Assembly (NCBI GenBank): GCA_026708325.1
Contig: JAPOVC010000017.1
Location: 77,667-118,018 of the forward strand
DNA length: 40,352 bases
Reading direction: 5' to 3'
Origin: Anaerolineaceae bacterium
GTDB lineage: Bacteria > Chloroflexota > Anaerolineae > Aggregatilineales > Phototrophicaceae
Shown here: piece by piece, positions 30,712 through 38,514 of the stretch
Numbering within the stretch: position 1 is the first letter of the stretch
Layout of the letters: every line of letters begins with the position of its first letter
Position numbers and translations under genes: made by a program
The notes under the pieces: model-generated
What the model was told of the DNA's origin: nothing
Seen by the model: the letters and a program-made list of their open reading frames with translations, nothing else
Database searches by the model: none

Positions 30712-31575
30712 TCAGCCGCGCCCGATGTGGTACTCCGGCGGGGTGAACTGCCAGATGTCCGCCGCCCGAAACTGCGCAAGTGCCTCGGCATCCAGGGGCG
30801 ACCCCGGACAGCAAGCCCGTCGCCACTGGTTGAAGGCATGCACCTGCAGGCGCGCCTGGCGAAACTCCTCGACGACCAGTTGCGCCGTGATGCCATACTG
30901 CTCGACAAAGCGCTGACGCCCGAATTCGGCGAATAGCGGCGCCGGATCGTAGGGCACGCATTGCGGCTCGACGCGCCAGCCACCCGGCTTGCCCTGCAAC
31001 AGCGCATAACGCGCGATTCCCGGCCGGCCGTCCAGCGACACACCGACCGAGCCCGGGTTGATCACTTGCCAACGCCCCGCGCGCCGCTGCAGCGGCAAAT
31101 GCGAATGGGCCGCGGCGACGAAGGGCTCCTCCACGTCCTCCAGCAGCGCGACCAGCTCCGTCTCCGACAGCAGCGGGTGCAGGCTGCGCAGATGGTCGCC
31201 CGGCGCGCCATGCACCACCCGCAGCGCTGGCGCGTCCGCGAAACGCAGCGACAGTTCGTCCGGCCAGCAGGCGACTTCCCGCCGCCAGCGCTCCCCGAGT
31301 TGATCGAAGAGCCAGGGCAGCAATTCGTAGTCGCTCCAGTGCGCCGGCATGCGCGCCGTGCCATATTCCAGCAGGTAGTACTCGTTGTTGCCGCGGATGA
31401 CGACGCAGTCGCGCTCCTGTACCCGTTCCAGCACAGCGGCCGAGAAGGGGCCCCAGTTGATGACGTCGCCGGCGACGACGATCCGGTCGACGGCCTGGGC
31501 GTCGACGCGCGCCAGCACCGCCTCCAGCGCCGGCAGGTTGCCGTGAATGTCGGCCAGCAGGGCCAGACGCGTCAT
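30712..31575 (-). CDS. Calcineurin-like metallophosphoesterase
   Basis: 287 residues. The dimetal motifs are ordered LLADIHGNLPALEAV (DxH), VVAGDVINWGPF (GD), VIRGNNEYY (GNxE, Asn for His) and AAHSHLPLQRR (GHxH-like with Ala for Gly). NPGSVGVSLDG is typical of the MJ0936/YfcE branch, which hydrolyses phosphodiesters or nucleotides. The ATG overlaps the preceding small coiled-coil gene by ATGA. It is the last gene of the kinase-DtxR-HyuA unit and ends 19 nt before repeat array 2. Confidence 0.85.
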   Translation of the reverse strand: MTRLALLADIHGNLPALEAVLARVDAQAVDRIVVAGDVINWGPFSAAVLERVQERDCVVIRGNNEYYLLEYGTARMPAHWSDYELLPWLFDQLGERWRREVACWPDELSLRFADAPALRVVHGAPGDHLRSLHPLLSETELVALLEDVEEPFVAAAHSHLPLQRRAGRWQVINPGSVGVSLDGRPGIARYALLQGKPGGWRVEPQCVPYDPAPLFAEFGRQRFVEQYGITAQLVVEEFRQARLQVHAFNQWRRACCPGSPLDAEALAQFRAADIWQFTPPEYHIGRG

Positions 31576-31859
31576 GCGCCCTGTGGATCAGGTTCCGGAA
31601 ACGCGGAGTCGCGCCGAAAGGCCGTCAGACGCCGGGCCTTCTCTTCCTCGCTTACCGCCGCCGCAAGTATGTCGTCCAGACGACCCAGGTCGCGGCCAAG
31701 GGCGTCGCGCCGCTGCAGCAGATGGTTGAACTGCGCGTCACAGGCGGGGATGGCCGGCGGGAAGGCGCGAATTTCCGCCAACACCTGCTCGCGCGCCCGC
31801 AGCAATTGTCGCCGCAGACCCTCCCCCTGCCTGGTGACCGTGTCAGACCCGGGAGTCAT
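31572..31859 (-). CDS. Small helical protein, unknown function
   Basis: 95 residues, predicted mostly helical, with Arg/Leu/Ala-rich segments (GLRRQLLRAREQVLAEI; HLLQRRDALGRDLGRLDDIL) that could form a helical hairpin or coiled coil; no signal or membrane span. ATG 31859 lies inside the last codons of HyuA (17-nt overlap, other frame), and its stop overlaps the phosphoesterase start by ATGA, so it is locked between both. I do not recognise the family. A structural or assembly partner of HyuA is possible only by position. Confidence 0.6.
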   Translation of the reverse strand: MTPGSDTVTRQGEGLRRQLLRAREQVLAEIRAFPPAIPACDAQFNHLLQRRDALGRDLGRLDDILAAAVSEEEKARRLTAFRRDSAFPEPDPQGA

Positions 31860-33849
31860 CGGCGTTGTGCTCCAGCAGCAAATTGCGCCAGGGGTCGACC
31901 CTGGCCGTCCAGGCGGGCGCGACCCATACGGTGCTGTCCAGTTGCAAGAGCAGCGCCGGCCCTTCAATGCGCATACCCGGCAACAGACTGTCGCGTTCGT
32001 AATGGGCGATGCCGTCCCGTTCGTGCAGCAGGGGCGCCGCCGTCTCCGCTCCTTCGGGCTCCGCTTCCAGCAGCGGCTTGTCGACCAGGCCGATGGCCTG
32101 CAGCCGCAGGTTGACCACCTCGACCTCGCGTCGCGGCAGGGCATGGCCGTATTTCTGTCGGTGGGCCTCGTGAAAGGCGGCCGTCGGGTCGTCGTTGAAG
32201 GGCAGGGTCAGTTCGTAGGACTGGCCGGCGTAGCGCAGGTCGAGCAGGGCGTGGAAGCGCATGGCGGCGTCCGGGATGCCTTCGCGGGCCAGTTGGGCCC
32301 GGGCTCGCTGCGTCATCTCCTCAAGGCCGGCGCGCAAGCCCTGCAACGTATCCGCCGTGGCCAGCGCCAGCACCGACCTGCTGCTCTCGCGCAACACGTC
32401 CGCCACCAGCAGACCCAGGGCGCAGAGCACGCCCGGCCAGCGCGGAACGAGGATGCGGCGCATCTCCATGCGTTCGGCGACGTCGCAGGCGTGCAGCGGT
32501 CCGGCGCCACCGAAGGCCATCAGGGTGAAGTCGCGCGGGTCGTGGCCGCGGGCGATGGACACCTGGCGCAGGGCGCGATCGATATTGGCGGCGGCCACGT
32601 CGATGACGCCGCGCGCGGCCGCACCCGGCGACAGACCCATGGCGCGCGCCAGCTCCGCCATCGCCCGGCGCGCCCCCTCCAGTTCCAGACGCATGCCTCC
32701 ACCGAGAAAGTGGCCGGGGTCGATGCGGCCCAGCAGGGCGTTGGCGTCACTGACGGTGAGCTGGCGCCCGCCGCGATTGTAGATCATGGGGCCGGGGTCG
32801 GCGCCGGCGCTTTGCGGCCCCACGCGCAGCGCGCCACCGCTGTCGAGGCGCACCAGCGATCCGCCGCCCGCGCCGATGGTCTCAATATCCAGCACCCGCA
32901 GCCGCAGCGGCATGCCGTCGATTTCCGCGTCCGCGCGTCGCGCCGGCCCGCCCGGGCAGAGCGCCACGTCGGTTGATGTGCCGCCCATGTCCAGCGTGAT
33001 GATATTGTCGTGGCCGGCCAGGCGGGCGACCCAGGAAGCGCCGATGACGCCCGCCGCCGGCCCGCTCAGCGCGGTCTGCAGCGCCTGTTCGCGCACCTCG
33101 TCGGCCGCGCTGACGCCACCGTCGGACTTCATCACCAGCAGTCGCGACTCGCCCGGCAGGGCCTCTTCCAGGCGACGCAGATAGCGGTTCATCACCGGCC
33201 GCACCCAGGCCTCCAGCGCCACGGTGCTGGCCCGTTCGTACTCACGGAATTCCGGCAGCACTTCGCTGGAGAGCGATATCTGCTGCGCCTGCATCAGCCC
33301 GCGATGCAGAATGCGCGCGCGAATGGCCTCTTCGTGCTGCGGATTGACGAAACTGTAGAGCAGGCAGACCGCCACCGACTCGACCTGCTGTTCGACAAGG
33401 GCGTCGAGGACCCGGTCCAGCGCCCCCAGGTCCAGCGGCTGCAGCACCGCGCCGCGGTGGTCGAGCCGCTCGGGCACCTCATGGCAGCGCTCACGCGGAA
33501 TCAGGGGCGGCGGCAGGGTCGGTTGCAAGGCGTAGAGCATGGGTCGGCTCTGGCGGCCGATGAACAGCAGGTCTCGAAACCCGCGGGTCGTGATGAGCGC
33601 CGTGCGGGCGCCCTTGCGTTCAAGGATGGCGTTGGTGGCGACGGTTGTGCCGTGCGAAATGCGCGCGTCCGGCGCGACCCCCATGGCCCCCAGGCCCGCC
33701 AGCATGGCATCCGCAGGATTGTCGGGCGTGCTGGGTCGTTTGTGGATGCGCAGGCGGCCGTCCTCAGCCAGCACGAGGTCGGTGAAGGTGCCCCCGATGT
33801 CCACGCCGGCGAACATCGCGGGCTGTCGTGCTGCACACTGGCGTTTCAC
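31843..33849 (-). CDS. hyuA: Hydantoinase/oxoprolinase subunit A family protein
   Basis: 668 residues. The ASKHA nucleotide-binding motifs are present: FAGVDIGGTFTDLVLAE at the N-terminus (phosphate 1), SHGTTVATNAILERKGA, NIITLDMGGTSTDVALCPG (phosphate 2) and IETIGAGGGSL. The family couples ATP to ring opening of hydantoin or 5-oxoproline or to ketone carboxylation, always with a HyuB-type partner. GTG 33849 overlaps the DtxR-like stop by GTGA; an internal ATG at 33816 (MFAGVDIGG) is an alternative without a clear ribosome-binding site. Confidence 0.88.
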   Translation of the reverse strand: MKRQCAARQPAMFAGVDIGGTFTDLVLAEDGRLRIHKRPSTPDNPADAMLAGLGAMGVAPDARISHGTTVATNAILERKGARTALITTRGFRDLLFIGRQSRPMLYALQPTLPPPLIPRERCHEVPERLDHRGAVLQPLDLGALDRVLDALVEQQVESVAVCLLYSFVNPQHEEAIRARILHRGLMQAQQISLSSEVLPEFREYERASTVALEAWVRPVMNRYLRRLEEALPGESRLLVMKSDGGVSAADEVREQALQTALSGPAAGVIGASWVARLAGHDNIITLDMGGTSTDVALCPGGPARRADAEIDGMPLRLRVLDIETIGAGGGSLVRLDSGGALRVGPQSAGADPGPMIYNRGGRQLTVSDANALLGRIDPGHFLGGGMRLELEGARRAMAELARAMGLSPGAAARGVIDVAAANIDRALRQVSIARGHDPRDFTLMAFGGAGPLHACDVAERMEMRRILVPRWPGVLCALGLLVADVLRESSRSVLALATADTLQGLRAGLEEMTQRARAQLAREGIPDAAMRFHALLDLRYAGQSYELTLPFNDDPTAAFHEAHRQKYGHALPRREVEVVNLRLQAIGLVDKPLLEAEPEGAETAAPLLHERDGIAHYERDSLLPGMRIEGPALLLQLDSTVWVAPAWTARVDPWRNLLLEHNADDSRV

Positions 33850-34523
33850 ACCAGGGCAAACTCGTCTTCAGCGCAAACGCGCAGCACACTCGCCAGTTCG
33901 GGGCCGATGAAACAGTCGCGTTCGCCCAGGCGCAGGTGCAGCGGCCCGCTGAAAGGCGCGCGCGCCACCAGCGTCAGGCGCACGCCGGGCCGCAGCCCCA
34001 GGCTGTCCAGATATTGCAACATGTGTCCGTCATGGCTGTGAACGCGGCTGAGGCGCAGCTGGCCGCCGGTCTCAACCTCGTTGAGCGCCTGGTCGCGGAT
34101 GCGCGGCATGTGTCCGTCGCGCGTGGGGATGGGCTCGCCATGGGGACAACGACGCGGAAAACCGGCAAGACTGTCCATGCGGTCCAGCACGACCTCGCTG
34201 ACCACCGCACCCAGTTCATCAGCCGAATCGTGGACCTCGTGCCAGCCTAACGACATGACGTCGACCAGAAAGACCTCCACCAGACGGTGACGGCGGATAT
34301 TTTGCAGGGCCACCCGCTCGCCGGCGGGGGTCAACTGTATGCCGCGCCCGGGATGCAGGTAACCGGCCTTCTTGAGGCGTTGCACCATGCGCGTCACCGC
34401 CGGTGCCGAGACCTGCATGACCTCGGCGAGGGCGGCGCCGGCTACATTGGGGTCACCCTGCTGGTAGTGGGCCAGGCGCCAGGCTTCCGCCAGGTATTCC
34501 TGCATGGTATTGCTGGGGTTCAT
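33846..34523 (-). CDS. DtxR/MntR-family regulator with altered metal site
   Basis: 225 residues: winged helix at 1-70 (LAEVMQVSAPAVTRMVQRLKKAGYL), dimerisation/metal domain at 71-140, and a FeoA/SH3-like C-terminal domain. By alignment with DtxR, RHRLVE keeps His79 and Glu83 and VHD keeps His98, but the EH pair at 105-106 reads GA (VHDSADELGAVVS) and Cys102 is Asp. The primary metal site is therefore largely missing, while the ancillary site remains. The ATG at 34523 starts 63 nt after the kinase gene, and its stop overlaps HyuA (GTGA), suggesting that it controls or is sensed with the hydantoinase unit. Confidence 0.82.
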   Translation of the reverse strand: MNPSNTMQEYLAEAWRLAHYQQGDPNVAGAALAEVMQVSAPAVTRMVQRLKKAGYLHPGRGIQLTPAGERVALQNIRRHRLVEVFLVDVMSLGWHEVHDSADELGAVVSEVVLDRMDSLAGFPRRCPHGEPIPTRDGHMPRIRDQALNEVETGGQLRLSRVHSHDGHMLQYLDSLGLRPGVRLTLVARAPFSGPLHLRLGERDCFIGPELASVLRVCAEDEFALV

Positions 34524-34586
34524 GCTCGCACCACCATGGCGACGCCGGTCGCCAGCGCGACCGCAGACGTTAAGGTCGGAAGTGTA

Positions 34587-35216
34587 TCATAGCCTGCTTT
34601 TGCAGGAATTGCCGCCATCCGTCGGGATTGTACGCGATTCCAGCCCAAGATGCCGTAACAAAGAGTCCAGCGCGCCGGTCAGGGCGGCGGGTGTTCCGTC
34701 ATTGAGCAGGGTGTGGTCGGCGATGGCGATCGGCCCGCCCTTCTCCAGCGTGGTGATCTCCCGCAGATCGCGCGCCTCGGCGGCCGCGGCAGCCAGCGGA
34801 CGCTGCGGACGTTGGCCGAGGCGCCGGTAGCGACGCTGCCGCGCGCTGACGATGGCGAGCACCAGCAGACTGGCGTCCAGTTCGCGCCTGAGCAACTGGT
34901 ATTCGGAGAAGCTGTAAAGTCCGTCGATGAAAATGACGGGCGAGGTCTGCAACAACTGCCGCAGAAGGGGCAGGGCCAGCCGGGCGATGGCTTCCCTTCC
35001 CTGCAGGGCGCGCAGGTCCTCGCGCACGATTCGTTCGCTGTCCTGCGTTCGCGGCAGGCCGCGACGCTCAACCTCGTCGACGACGATCTGACCAAAGCGA
35101 AAGCCCTGATAACCGCGACGGCGCAAATGGTCCGCGCAGAGCGTTTTGCCGGCGCCTGGCATCCCGACCAGCGCCAGGGCGCAGGGGAGTTCTATGGCGT
35201 TCACAGCTGAATCCAT
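34587..35216 (-). CDS. P-loop nucleotide kinase, UPF0200/dephospho-CoA kinase-like
   Basis: 209 residues. Walker A GMPGAGKT near residue 18 and the following CADHLRRRGYQGFRFGQIVVDEVERRGL match predicted UPF0200 nucleotide kinases. SPVIFIDGLYSFSEYQLLRRE supplies a Walker B-like Asp and the conserved ID-G region, and SARQRRYRRLGQR looks like an Arg-rich lid. The phosphate acceptor is unknown. ATG 35216 lies only 17 nt after the -10 box with no good ribosome-binding site, so the mRNA may be nearly leaderless. It heads the DtxR-HyuA unit. Confidence 0.72.
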   Translation of the reverse strand: MDSAVNAIELPCALALVGMPGAGKTLCADHLRRRGYQGFRFGQIVVDEVERRGLPRTQDSERIVREDLRALQGREAIARLALPLLRQLLQTSPVIFIDGLYSFSEYQLLRRELDASLLVLAIVSARQRRYRRLGQRPQRPLAAAAAEARDLREITTLEKGGPIAIADHTLLNDGTPAALTGALDSLLRHLGLESRTIPTDGGNSCKSRL

Positions 35217-35233
35217 GGTTGCACTTGCGCGCC

Positions 35234-35239
35234 AGTATA
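35234..35239 (-). promoter_or_regulatory. -10 box of the kinase-DtxR-HyuA unit
   Basis: TATACT in context CCTATACTGGCGCG on the minus strand, 17 nt before the start codon. TGTACA lies 17 nt farther upstream as a weak -35 candidate. Confidence 0.45.
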
Positions 35240-35316
35240 GGCCTGGGCTGCAACAATGTACAGCAAGCGCCAACTGTCGGGCGCGCGGCGCGCTCGTCCA
35301 TGTCCCCGCGCGCGCA

Positions 35317-37266
35317 TCATCCCGCGCAGAGCCCCGACAAGGGAATATTGATGGCATATTGCCAGGGACGGCCCCCGGCATCGAGCGCGTTCACGGGCGC
35401 GAGCGAAGGGTATTCGTACATGCCGACGCGCCAGGTTTCGACAGGCACGTCATGGAGCGACAGTCCGAAGTCCACTGTCGAGAGGACCACGTCGCCGGCG
35501 CGCCATTGCGAGGAGTCCCAGGCGGGGATATCGCGCTGGGCCAGCAGATTCCCTTCCGCATCCAGCAAATGGTTGAAGAAATGGAAGGGGGTATCAGCTG
35601 CCGGGCCCGGTATCCAGTGCAGGCGGATGCGGCCGGCGCCGCAGTCCGGCGCATCGTGGCCGGTCAGGCGCAATTCATTGGCGAACCCCGGCTGCCCGGG
35701 CAGGGGATATTGGGGCGCGGGCGCCGCTCCGCCCGGCAGTGTATGGAGACGGTAACGGGTGTCGCGCGCCCATTCCACAGCCTCGCCATATCCCGGCGGC
35801 AGCGTCGTCTGCCTGGCGTCCAGCAGCAGCAGGGCGGGCTGGGCCGGGTAGACGAGATGCGGCTCATCCGTATTCAGGATGCGCGTGGGAGCGTCGCGGG
35901 CGAGGAAAGGTATGGCGTGGGCCAGCTGTTCGTACTCCAGGCCGTAGACGGGGCGCAGCGCCACAATCAATTCAGCCGCGACGCCTCCTTCGATGGCCTC
36001 CTGCGCCGCTGTGGCGATCGCCAGTTGCGTCGACAGGGGCGCGCCGCCGCCGACCGCCCAGATCTCCGCGTCATCCCGCGCCACGCCGGCGCGCACGAAT
36101 TGCGCACTTTGCAAAACGGCGTTGGCGTTCAGCGCGCAGTAGACCAGCAGGGCCACGGCGACCAGCCTGCGCCAGCGGAGTCGCAGCGCAGACCAGCCCG
36201 CGGCCAGCGCGAGGAATGGCGCCGGCAACAGCGGCAGGTAATAGATGATGGCGTAGGAAGCGTAGGACACGACGGGAAATGCCAGGGGCAAGAACAACCA
36301 GGGCGCCAGCACGCGCCAGGGGGCCCGCTGCGGCGCGCGCAGGGCCTTCCAGGAAACCCACAGGGCGGCGTGGGCGTAGACTGTCATCACGACGGGCGCC
36401 AGGGTGTCCAGCGGCGCGAACTGCGCGCGAAGCGCTTCCACACCGTCGCCGCGAAACCAGCGTTCCAGGTTTGCCGCCGCCAGAAAGTCCACCAGCGGAC
36501 GCCAGTTGTAAAACAGTTCACGTTTGCCCTCACTGAGCAAGGGCAGACGCTCCTGGTCAATCGCCGTCGTTCCCTCGAGGAACGCGGCCAGCCAGGGCAG
36601 GGCCGGCGCCAGGCCCAACGTCAGACCGAGGGCGGCTGCCCGCCAGGAAAACACCCCGGCCCGGATGCTGGCGACGCTCAGCAGGCCGCAGGTGATGAGG
36701 AAAATGGCGGCGGCGGGGTGCAATTGAAAGAGCCAGGCGGCGGCGGCCCAGCTCAGCGACCACCAGCGACGGCGGCGCTCGTGAAAGGCCAGGGCGGTAC
36801 CCCAGGCCCAGATCATCACCAGGACGGGCATCTGCGTGTTGCTCCAGATGCGGCTGGCGTAAAAGACGTCCCAGGGCGCCGTGGCCAGCAGGGTGGTGGC
36901 GATGGCCGCCGCCGGCCAGCCCCAATAGCGGCGCGCGAATTGCCAACACAGCGCCAGCGCTGCAAGGTTCAGGCCGACATTCCACAGCAGCAGGGCGTGA
37001 ACATGCGAAAAAAGCAGAAAGGGCGGCGCGTAAAGATAGATGGAAAGGGGAAAGTTGTCGTAGCCGCCGGTCAGGGCGAAGAAATGTGTGCGAAACACGC
37101 CCTCGCGCGCCAGTTCCCAGGCATATTGGGCGATTCGCGCCTGATCGAGCTGGAAGTGGGCGATTTCCACGTGACTCAGGCGGAGAAAGGCCGCCAGCAG
37201 CAGGATGCCGCCGAAAATGACCGTCGGCCAGAACAGACCGGGGCGTATCGACCTGAAAGTCTTCAT
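35317..37266 (-). CDS. GT39-like (GT-C) membrane glycosyltransferase
   Basis: 649 residues with roughly 10-11 hydrophobic spans in the first 400 residues and a soluble C-terminal part. After the first span, HVEIAHFQLDQARIAQ places the catalytic-type Asp of GT-C enzymes (LDQAR) in the first extracytoplasmic loop, as in ArnT and related GT39 proteins that move sugars from polyprenyl-phosphate carriers to lipids or proteins. The tail (about 400-649) includes a WNSS/HxxPG-free beta-rich segment of unknown role. ATG 37266, weak ribosome-binding site. Acceptor and sugar unknown. Confidence 0.75.
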   Translation of the reverse strand: MKTFRSIRPGLFWPTVIFGGILLLAAFLRLSHVEIAHFQLDQARIAQYAWELAREGVFRTHFFALTGGYDNFPLSIYLYAPPFLLFSHVHALLLWNVGLNLAALALCWQFARRYWGWPAAAIATTLLATAPWDVFYASRIWSNTQMPVLVMIWAWGTALAFHERRRRWWSLSWAAAAWLFQLHPAAAIFLITCGLLSVASIRAGVFSWRAAALGLTLGLAPALPWLAAFLEGTTAIDQERLPLLSEGKRELFYNWRPLVDFLAAANLERWFRGDGVEALRAQFAPLDTLAPVVMTVYAHAALWVSWKALRAPQRAPWRVLAPWLFLPLAFPVVSYASYAIIYYLPLLPAPFLALAAGWSALRLRWRRLVAVALLVYCALNANAVLQSAQFVRAGVARDDAEIWAVGGGAPLSTQLAIATAAQEAIEGGVAAELIVALRPVYGLEYEQLAHAIPFLARDAPTRILNTDEPHLVYPAQPALLLLDARQTTLPPGYGEAVEWARDTRYRLHTLPGGAAPAPQYPLPGQPGFANELRLTGHDAPDCGAGRIRLHWIPGPAADTPFHFFNHLLDAEGNLLAQRDIPAWDSSQWRAGDVVLSTVDFGLSLHDVPVETWRVGMYEYPSLAPVNALDAGGRPWQYAINIPLSGLCAG

Positions 37267-37439
37267 CCGCTATCCCGGAAGGGCGATCACTTGCGAAGGC
37301 AGGCCGGCCGCGCCACGCCGAAACATGCAGGCAGGTCCGGCATCCCCGCCAAAGCCAGGGGTCGGCGGAGCGAAAGCGTCGTCACGGCTTCTCCCCTGCG
37401 GGTCATCGCCGGCAGTATACAGCAGCGCTTTCGGCAAAG

Positions 37440-37445
37440 TACAAT
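37440..37445 (+). promoter_or_regulatory. -10 box of the EamA exporter gene
   Basis: TACAAT in context GTACAATGGCGG, 38 nt before the TTG start, matching the window-wide pattern. The 217-bp divergent gap 37267-37483 holds this box, a TATAC at 37416 and a GGCATCCCCGCC stretch that recurs near 38448. Confidence 0.45.
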
Positions 37446-37483
37446 GGCGGGCCTGATCGCCAGACTGGAAGTGAGGTCCCCTG

Positions 37484-38491
37484 TTGCAGGGCAATATCAA
37501 GGCCTGGACCGGATTCTGGTCGCTGGGGTTGATCTGGGGTTCATCCTACCTGTTCATTCGCATCAGCATCACCGGCAGCGGGCTTTTTGACAGCGGCGAC
37601 GGCGGCGGATTCTCAATCTTTGAAATCGTGTTCATCCGCACCCTGATTGGCGCGCTTGGCCTCGGCGCCATGGTCTTCAGGGGTCGTCACGCCCTGCCGC
37701 GGGACGCTGAGACGCTGCGCGCGCTGGTCCTCATCGGCCTGGGCAATGTCGTGCTGCCTTTCCTGCTGATCACCTGGGGTGAACTGTACATCAGCAGCAG
37801 CATGGCCGCAGTGCTGCAGGCCAGCACCGCGCTCTTCGCTCTGGTCATCGCCCATTTTCTTTTCGCCGATGATCGCATCACCCTGCGCAAGGTCGTCGGC
37901 CTTTTGACCGGCTTCGGCGGTGTCGTTCTGCTGTTTCAGGGCAACCTGGGCGGCGAGCAGAGTCTGGCGGGCATGGCGGCGCTGGTGGCGGCCTCGCTTT
38001 GCTACGCGGTCTTTACGTCCTGGGGCCGCAAGCTGATTCAGCGCGACATAGCGCCCGTTGTGGTGGCCATGGCCACGTTGGCCGTCGGCGCGGTCGTCAC
38101 CGGACCCATGGCCCTCCTTTATGGACTGACGCCGCTGCAGGACGTCAGTGCGGACGCGCTGGCGGCCGTGCTGACGCTGGGTCTGCTGAACACCTTTGTC
38201 GGCTACAGCATTTACTATTTTCTGGTGCGCGAGCTGGGCGTGGCGCGCACCTCGCTGGTCACTTATGTTTTCCCGGCGGTGGGTGTGGCACTGGGCGCGC
38301 TGATGTTGCAGGAGGAGATCAGCATGGTGATGGTTACCGGTGGCGCGCTGATCATCGCCGGCATCGCCATCGTCAACCTGCGTTCGCGACGGACCGCCCT
38401 GAATCCCGCGGCGCGGCGTCTGTGGCGCGCTCTTCCGACCCGTCGTCTGGCATCCCCGCCAGGGCCGGATTCCCCGGTCGATCCAACCTGA
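37484..38491 (+). CDS. EamA-family DMT exporter
   Basis: 335 residues, ten predicted membrane spans in two EamA repeats (first: LGLIWGSSYLFIRIS; second: LVAASLCYAVFTSWGRKLI). WGSSYLFIR and VFPAVGVALGALMLQEEIS are hallmarks of the drug/metabolite transporter family, which exports amino acids, nucleosides or drugs. The start is TTG 37484, with GAGG about 8 nt upstream. The C-terminal 35 residues (from RRTALNPAARR) are a polar extension without membrane character. It converges with the second GT39-like gene with only 23 nt between stops, and AACCTGA-A-TCAGGTT (38485-38499) spans its stop. Confidence 0.87.
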   Translation: MQGNIKAWTGFWSLGLIWGSSYLFIRISITGSGLFDSGDGGGFSIFEIVFIRTLIGALGLGAMVFRGRHALPRDAETLRALVLIGLGNVVLPFLLITWGELYISSSMAAVLQASTALFALVIAHFLFADDRITLRKVVGLLTGFGGVVLLFQGNLGGEQSLAGMAALVAASLCYAVFTSWGRKLIQRDIAPVVVAMATLAVGAVVTGPMALLYGLTPLQDVSADALAAVLTLGLLNTFVGYSIYYFLVRELGVARTSLVTYVFPAVGVALGALMLQEEISMVMVTGGALIIAGIAIVNLRSRRTALNPAARRLWRALPTRRLASPPGPDSPVDPT

Positions 38492-38514
38492 ATCAGGTTC
38501 CCCGTCATTCAGGA

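Noticed and set aside
35146..37590. 814-residue plus-strand frame across the GT39-like gene
   Set aside because: Composition (Arg, Gln, Gly, Pro) is that of a complement shadow, with no domain or start signal; the opposite frame has clear membrane spans.
38485..38499. AACCTGA-A-TCAGGTT as a bidirectional terminator between convergent genes
   Set aside because: The one-base centre prevents a normal hairpin and there is no T-tract on either strand.
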